Source: Anaerolineales bacterium (lineage in GTDB: Bacteria; Chloroflexota; Anaerolineae; Anaerolineales; Villigracilaceae). Taken from it: a stretch of 19,914 bases of DNA. Position numbers and translations under genes: made by a program. The notes below the pieces were generated by a model, which worked only from the letters and a program-made list of their open reading frames with translations, was not told the origin of the DNA and did not search any database. Of this stretch, positions 15,150-19,914 are shown piece after piece (the stretch's first letter is position 1; each line of letters begins with the position of its first letter). The stretch spans positions 1 through 19,914 of the forward strand of contig JAICRQ010000012.1 in NCBI GenBank assembly GCA_025966435.1, given 5' to 3'.

Positions 15150-17164
15150 ATATCCCTGTGAAGGTTGAGATCCTTCGCAGGGCTTAATTCTGATTCTTTC
15201 ATCTCTTCCAGGAACAACTCAACCAGTTTGGGGTCGAAGTATTTGGCGCTCTGCTCGCGAATGTAACTCAGCGCTTTATGACGGGGCCAACCTTTGCGAT
15301 ACGGACGGTCCGTGGTGGTTGCATCCCAGACGTCCACGATCGTGAACAGACGCGCTTCAAGCGGGATCTGTGTACCCGCCAGCCCGCGCGGATACCCGCT
15401 TCCATCCCACTTCTCATGATGGCAATAGGGGATATGCAATGCGTCCCGCAGATACGCAATGGGTTCCAGCATATCGTACGCCAGTTGAGGGTGCTGGCGC
15501 ATAATGTGCTGCTCCTCCTCGGTGAGTCCTTCGGGCTTCAGGAGAATATGATCGGGAATTCCCATTTTCCCAATGTCGTGCAGGAGCGCGCCGCGCTTGA
15601 TCAGGATTAGTCGCTCTTCGCTCAGTCCCATTTTGCGCGCCAGCCTCAAGGTCATGTTGGTGACGCGCTGAGTATGACCTTCTGTCTCCCGGTCCCGCAG
15701 ATCGAGGGCGCGAGACCAGCCTTCGATCGTGGCATCATACGCCATAACCAGTTCAAAATTAGAGCGTTGTAAATCCTCAAACAACATGGAATTCTCAACA
15801 GCTATGGCGGTTTGTCCGCCCAGGGTCTCGAGAAAGTCCAGCCATTCCTGATCGGGGTTTAACCGCGAACGATGGAAGATTTCCAGCACACCCTTCACTT
15901 CACCTTTTGTAACCAGAGGAACAGCATAATAGGACATGAACCTCTCATCGGCAAGTAACTGTCCACGCGTAAAATTCCGATCCGTAGCGAGGTTGGGTGC
16001 TTGAACGACATGTCGTTCCATGAACGCACGTCCCGCATTGTCCTCTCCAATGCGCAGACTTGTGGATTCAATGTTGCGTGTGTGGAACCCCTGCCCGGCG
16101 ACATACTCCAACCGGCTGCTGCCAGGCTGCAGAAGCAGGACACAGGCAGCATCGACTTGAAGCTGCTTAACAACCTCATTGAGCACGATCGTCAGAGTAA
16201 CCTCCAGGTCGAAAACACTGCTGATCGCGAGGTCAATCGAGCGTAGGGCTGCCAACCGCTCCAGCTGCTTGACTGTTTGTTCGTGCAAATACATACGGTG
16301 AATAGAATTGCCGCCGATCTCCGCCAGGGCGTTCAGGATGCGCAGTTCTCCTCTCGTAAGTTCGCGTGGCAGAGTCACTTTTATAAAAATGACGCCTACA
16401 ATACTATCTTCTGTATGCAGCGGGATACATGCCCCGCCCACGCCGAAGGGAATCTGGCTGCGATTTTCTTCTGGGACCTGTTCCTCCTGACGAAACTCGC
16501 GTGCCACGATCGTTTTCTTCTGTTGGATGACCAATCCCGGAATCCCCTCGCCTGGTTTATAGGAAGATCCGATATATTCATTATCCCAGCCCTGTTGAAT
16601 TTTTAATTCGATGACTTCAGAGACCGGGTCATAGAGCCAGATGCTCGCGGCTTCTGCTTGTACCAAAGAAACCGCCTGATTGAGCAAGCGTGAGAGCATA
16701 TCATTGAACGTTTTTGCTGTCCGCAATTGAGAACTGACGAGTGCAATTGCCTCCAGCTCGCGTTCATGTTCTTTCTGTTCGCGGCGTACGACAGCCTCTT
16801 TTAGTTCACGTTCGAGAGCGGGAAGCAAGCGGGCAAAATTCCCCTTGGTAATAAAATCATGCGCGCCCGCTTTTAACGCATCGACCGCGCTTTCCTCTTC
16901 GATGGTCCCTGAAACAATGATAAAAGGCAGATCAATGCCGCTTTCTTTCAATACCCCGAGCGCATTTGGCGCGCTGAAACTTGGGAGTGAAAAATCACAG
17001 AGAATGAGATCCCATTGCTGGCGTGCCAGCGCCGCCCGCATGGCGCCAGCCGTTTCTACGCGTTCGAATTCGATTTCATACCCGCCGCGCCGAATTTCTC
17101 GTAATAACAGACTGGCATCGTCTTCTGAATCCTCCACCAGCAGTATCCGAAGGTATGTAGCCAT
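15146..17164 (-). CDS. Response regulator with two GAF domains and an HD-GYP phosphodiesterase domain
   Basis: 672 residues. The receiver domain (1-125) has D57 as the phosphate acceptor (ILCDFSLP), D11/D15-16 acidic pocket and K107. GAF 1 spans about 145-290 and GAF 2 about 305-460, each with the usual beta core. The HD-GYP domain (about 475-655) keeps H497, HDIGK (529-533) and HHEKWDGSGYP (582-592). HD-GYP proteins break down cyclic di-GMP to pGpG or GMP. The domain order suggests activity set by phosphorylation plus ligand binding to GAF. It starts 6 bases after the single-domain regulator, so it is the last gene of the kinase operon. Confidence 0.95.
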   Translation of the reverse strand: MATYLRILLVEDSEDDASLLLREIRRGGYEIEFERVETAGAMRAALARQQWDLILCDFSLPSFSAPNALGVLKESGIDLPFIIVSGTIEEESAVDALKAGAHDFITKGNFARLLPALERELKEAVVRREQKEHERELEAIALVSSQLRTAKTFNDMLSRLLNQAVSLVQAEAASIWLYDPVSEVIELKIQQGWDNEYIGSSYKPGEGIPGLVIQQKKTIVAREFRQEEQVPEENRSQIPFGVGGACIPLHTEDSIVGVIFIKVTLPRELTRGELRILNALAEIGGNSIHRMYLHEQTVKQLERLAALRSIDLAISSVFDLEVTLTIVLNEVVKQLQVDAACVLLLQPGSSRLEYVAGQGFHTRNIESTSLRIGEDNAGRAFMERHVVQAPNLATDRNFTRGQLLADERFMSYYAVPLVTKGEVKGVLEIFHRSRLNPDQEWLDFLETLGGQTAIAVENSMLFEDLQRSNFELVMAYDATIEGWSRALDLRDRETEGHTQRVTNMTLRLARKMGLSEERLILIKRGALLHDIGKMGIPDHILLKPEGLTEEEQHIMRQHPQLAYDMLEPIAYLRDALHIPYCHHEKWDGSGYPRGLAGTQIPLEARLFTIVDVWDATTTDRPYRKGWPRHKALSYIREQSAKYFDPKLVELFLEEMKESELSPAKDLNLHRDI

Positions 17165-17170
17165 GCAAGA

Positions 17171-17608
17171 TTATCTGGGTGGAGCCTCGTTCAAAACCAG
17201 CCAGTAGAGCCCCAACTGGCGAACGGCTCCCACAAACTGATCGAAGTCCACAGGCTTTTGCACGTAGGAGTTGGCTCCCAAGCTATAGCCATTCAGCCTG
17301 TCCTGCTCTTCTTTGGAAGAAGTGAGGATGACCACCGGAAGCAGGCGGGTAATCTCGTTGGCGCGGATGCGGCGCAAGACCTCCAGCCCATCAATCTTGG
17401 GCAGTTTCAGGTCCAATAATACGACCTGTGGCAGGTCATGTTTGTCACGGGCCACGTAAGTGCCGCTGGCAAACAGAAAATCTAATGCCTCCGCGCCATC
17501 CCGTACCACGACCAGATCGTTCCCAATATTGTTTTTTTTGAGCGCCCGTAGAGTGAGTGCCTCATCATCGGGGTTATCTTCCACTAGTAAAATCATCTTA
17601 CGTTCCAT
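17171..17608 (-). CDS. Single-domain response regulator (Rcp1-like receiver)
   Basis: 145 residues, only a CheY-like receiver: ILLVEDNPDD (acidic pocket), VVLLDLKLPKIDG with the acceptor D66, ILTSS with T96, and YVQKPVDF with K118. There is no output domain, as in the Rcp1 type that pairs with PAS or phytochrome histidine kinases and passes phosphate on. I chose the ATG at 17608 since GGAGGAAGG lies directly upstream; the frame is open 24 codons further but overlaps the kinase gene. It lies 10 bases after the kinase stop. Confidence 0.93.
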   Translation of the reverse strand: MERKMILLVEDNPDDEALTLRALKKNNIGNDLVVVRDGAEALDFLFASGTYVARDKHDLPQVVLLDLKLPKIDGLEVLRRIRANEITRLLPVVILTSSKEEQDRLNGYSLGANSYVQKPVDFDQFVGAVRQLGLYWLVLNEAPPR

Positions 17609-17618
17609 CCTTCCTCCA

Positions 17619-19601
17619 TCACAAAGTAAAGTAAAACGTCGTTCCTTGTCCTTCTGCACTTTCCGCCCAGATCCGTCCACCGTGGATGGAAATGATCCGG
17701 TGAACGGTGGCTAAACCAACACCGGTGCCAGGGTATTCAGTGACCGAGTGCAGCCTTTGAAAAACGCCAAAGAGCTTATCGGCATACGCCATGTCGAACC
17801 CTACGCCATTATCGCGCACATAAAACGTCCGTTCGCGGACGTGGTTCTTTTGTCCGAATTCGATCATAGATTGTTCTTTTTTAGAAGTGAACTTCCAGGC
17901 ATTGCTCAACAGATTTTCCAGGACGATGTGCATCAGGTGAGGATCTGCCTCTACCATAAGGTCTGGGATCAGAGAAACGGTCACCTGCCTCTCCGGCTGA
18001 CTTTCCTGCAGACCCTGCACGATCTCTTCTGCCATTTTGCTAAGGTTGATGAATTTTGGCTGAAGGGCTGTGCGCGTGACACGCGATAGGTTCAGCAGAT
18101 CGTCGATCAATATCGCCATACGTTGTGCGGCGGCGCGCACTCGTTCCAGATAGCCGCGTGCATCCGCTGGGAGTTGCTCGCCGTAGTCTTCGAGCACGAC
18201 ATGACTGAAGCCGTCGATACTGCGCAAGGGAGCGCGCAGGTCATGGGAGACGGAATAGCTGAAGGCTTCGAGCTCCTTATTGGCTGCCTCCAATTGCGCT
18301 GCGCGCTGTTTAAGGTCCTCGTTCAGTTTCTGCACATCTTCTTCCATCCGCTTGCGCTGGGTCACATCGCGGATCGCCGCGCTGACAAGCAAGCCCTCTT
18401 CCGTTTCCAGGGGGCTGAGGCTGATCTCCACCGGGAATTCGGTGCCGTTCTTCCGCAACCCAAACAAATCCAGGCCGATCCCCATGGGACGTATGGGATG
18501 ATCCCCGTAGTATCCTCCGCGGTGTTTGGCATGTTTTTTGCGGAAGCGCTTTGGCACGAGGACTTCGATCGGCTGGCCGACAAGCTCCACCCGATCGTAG
18601 CCGAACAGGTTTTCAGCCTGTGAATTGACCAGCTGGATGGTTCCCTGTTGATCTACCACGACCATTGCGTCCGGCGCGGACTCGAGCAAGCCACGGAATT
18701 TTTCCTCGGCGCGTTTGCGGTCTGTGATATCGCGGATCGCAGCGATGATCAGATGATCTTCTTCGCTTTCCATGGGGCTGAGGCTGATCTCCACCGGGAA
18801 TTCTCCACCATCCTTGCGCCGGGCGTACAATTCAAGATCTGCACCCATGGGGCGGAGGCGCGAGTTTTTCGCGTACTGCCCGCGGTGGAAGGGATGAACA
18901 TCCTTGAAGCGCGTCGGAACCAGCATCTCCACCTGGTGACCCACAACCTCCTCCCGGTTATATCCGAAAAGTTTTTCCATCTGCGCATTGACCATGACGA
19001 TCTTTCCCTCCTGGTCAACGATCACCATGCCGTCCGGGGCAGCTTCGAGCAAACCGCGGAACCTCTGTTCGCTTCGCACCTGCTTAATGGCATCCTGTAC
19101 TGCCGCCTCTTGCTCGCGGATCAATTGCTGCTTTGTCTCCAGATAGGCTTCGCCGATCCCTCGGAGGGCAATATCAATTAAAGTGTCCATTCCATGCATG
19201 GCAGACAACAGGAGTTCAGCGGAATCTCCATAGGTGTTTACCAGATATGGCATCATCACTCTGCGAAACACACTGATGAGTTCAAACCAGGCTCGAAAAC
19301 TCAGCCCACCGCGGGCATAGTTCATCCCCTGCTGCTGAAGGTTTGTAAGGTAGGGCTCCCAATCTTGGTGCAAGATTGCATTCTGCTGGAACTCTAAATT
19401 CCTGGCTCGCTGCTCTTCCGTGGGCCGTGCAGCCGGGTTTTGCATAATGAATTTAAATTCTTGATGCTTAAGAGCCATCTCCTCGAGTTGCGCTGTGACT
19501 TCCTTCCAGTACGCCTCATATACAGTCCAATAGTCCTGCAAGCCCTGTTTTTCTTCAGGGCTTAGCTGGGGGATCGTCACTTTCGGTAAAGAGGCGTCCA
19601 T
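17619..19601 (-). CDS. Sensor histidine kinase with globin-like sensor and two tandem PAS domains
   Basis: 660 residues, no membrane segments. Residues about 15-165 are all-helical (WEPYLTNLQQQGMNYARGGL, then LISVFRRVMMPYLVNTYGDS). They resemble the haem-less globin-like sensor of RsbR-type proteins. PAS 1 (about 178-298) and PAS 2 (about 299-419) are duplicates 121 residues apart (FRGLLEAAPDGMVIVDQ and FRGLLESAPDAMVVVDQ). A coiled coil (420-445) leads to HisKA with H453 (VSHDLRAPLRS), then the ATPase with N-box ENLLSNAWKF, DNGVGF and GTGVGLATV. It is a cytoplasmic kinase that should phosphorylate the regulator(s) downstream. The signal is unknown. It opens a three-gene signalling operon. Confidence 0.95.
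   Translation of the reverse strand: MDASLPKVTIPQLSPEEKQGLQDYWTVYEAYWKEVTAQLEEMALKHQEFKFIMQNPAARPTEEQRARNLEFQQNAILHQDWEPYLTNLQQQGMNYARGGLSFRAWFELISVFRRVMMPYLVNTYGDSAELLLSAMHGMDTLIDIALRGIGEAYLETKQQLIREQEAAVQDAIKQVRSEQRFRGLLEAAPDGMVIVDQEGKIVMVNAQMEKLFGYNREEVVGHQVEMLVPTRFKDVHPFHRGQYAKNSRLRPMGADLELYARRKDGGEFPVEISLSPMESEEDHLIIAAIRDITDRKRAEEKFRGLLESAPDAMVVVDQQGTIQLVNSQAENLFGYDRVELVGQPIEVLVPKRFRKKHAKHRGGYYGDHPIRPMGIGLDLFGLRKNGTEFPVEISLSPLETEEGLLVSAAIRDVTQRKRMEEDVQKLNEDLKQRAAQLEAANKELEAFSYSVSHDLRAPLRSIDGFSHVVLEDYGEQLPADARGYLERVRAAAQRMAILIDDLLNLSRVTRTALQPKFINLSKMAEEIVQGLQESQPERQVTVSLIPDLMVEADPHLMHIVLENLLSNAWKFTSKKEQSMIEFGQKNHVRERTFYVRDNGVGFDMAYADKLFGVFQRLHSVTEYPGTGVGLATVHRIISIHGGRIWAESAEGQGTTFYFTL
18411..18803. 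repeat. Direct repeats from PAS-domain duplication
   Basis: The same 30 bases occur at 18411-18440 and 18774-18803, exactly 363 bases (121 codons) apart. They encode EFPVEISLSP in each PAS copy. The nucleotide identity suggests a fairly recent duplication or gene conversion within the kinase gene. Confidence 0.9.
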
Positions 19602-19914
19602 ACCTTATCCGTTCTGCGCTCGCTCCAAGAAGATTTCAGATAGGGCTCATGCCTGCTTGCACATGGGGGATGGCGTGACTTAAGAAACAGAGGGGAATCG
19701 GCTTCATGAATGCAGGAACCTCTTACGCCGCTTTGTGCCTCATTGAGTGTGGTTTCTCCATAAACCAGAGTGCAGGCTCTTAAGTACAACGTACCCGGCA
19801 TTTCGTTCAGCGCAGGTTCTGACTTATGAAGTTGTGGATGGGCTGGGGTGAAAGGCTCGATGCGAATCTCAAGAATAAAAACTGGATAAATTCTATCCGA
19901 TTTCCGTTGTTATA
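19602..19914. other. Region upstream of the kinase operon, no convincing gene
   Basis: These 313 bases hold the leader of the kinase gene (ATAAGG just before the ATG at 19601). A minus-strand frame is open from about 19912 into the kinase gene but has no family features or ribosome site. A plus-strand frame begins ATG at 19826 (MKLWMGWGERLD) and runs off the window. It could be the start of a further gene, but 29 codons are too few to judge. Confidence 0.5.

Noticed and set aside
16013..16028. Perfect 16-bp palindrome GAACGACATGTCGTTC
   Set aside because: It lies inside the GAF 2 coding region of the HD-GYP gene (RHVVQ codons) with no promoter nearby; coincidence is the simplest view.
19577..19912. 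Minus-strand open frame upstream of and into the kinase gene
   Set aside because: The only ATG (19801) has no ribosome site, the product matches nothing I recognise, and it overlaps the kinase start in another frame.

Overview
The window is 19.9 kb of gene-dense bacterial DNA with moderate to high GC, short gaps and frequent 1-4 base gene overlaps. Gene content suggests an environmental bacterium, most likely a Chloroflexota/Anaerolineae lineage: a microcompartment locus built on DeoC and RpiB, a GAF/HD-GYP plus PAS-kinase signalling cluster, an FtsH protease and many small accessory enzymes. That assignment is inference from gene style; no rRNA or marker gene is present.

Left part (1-5367). 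A truncated SAM methyltransferase, an HD-domain protein and a metallo-beta-lactamase/double-rhodanese sulfur protein lie on the minus strand; the last two overlap by ATGA. A second HD-like protein diverges from them. A DinB-like protein (minus), a YdeI/OmdA-like protein (plus) and a PP2C phosphatase (plus) follow.

Centre (5381-10811). This is the main system: a compact bacterial microcompartment (BMC) operon of the DeoC/RpiB (sugar-phosphate utilising, SPU) kind. The order is rpiB-like, deoC, BMC-P, BMC-H, a proline-rich two-ended linker protein, BMC-P, BMC-P. A good promoter sits 12 bases before the first ATG. A 13-bp hairpin follows the last shell gene, then a Rid-family protein, a cupin, a structured intergenic repeat, an L-lactate dehydrogenase and a 12-bp terminator. 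RpiB and DeoC carry N-terminal amphipathic helices like encapsulation peptides. The linker protein ends in a helix with nearly the same pattern, so it may tie cargo to shell. No aldehyde or alcohol dehydrogenase, phosphotransacylase or BMC-T gene is present. The fate of the DeoC acetaldehyde is therefore not explained by this locus. The RpiB-like enzyme has Asp at the position of the usual catalytic Cys.

Right part (10827-19914). FtsH converges on the BMC region. An empty AT-rich stretch, a SnoaL-like protein, a Stf0-type sulfotransferase and a DUF72 protein follow. The window closes with a minus-strand signalling operon: a histidine kinase with a globin-like helical sensor and two duplicated PAS domains, a single-domain response regulator, and a receiver-GAF-GAF-HD-GYP protein probably involved in c-di-GMP breakdown.
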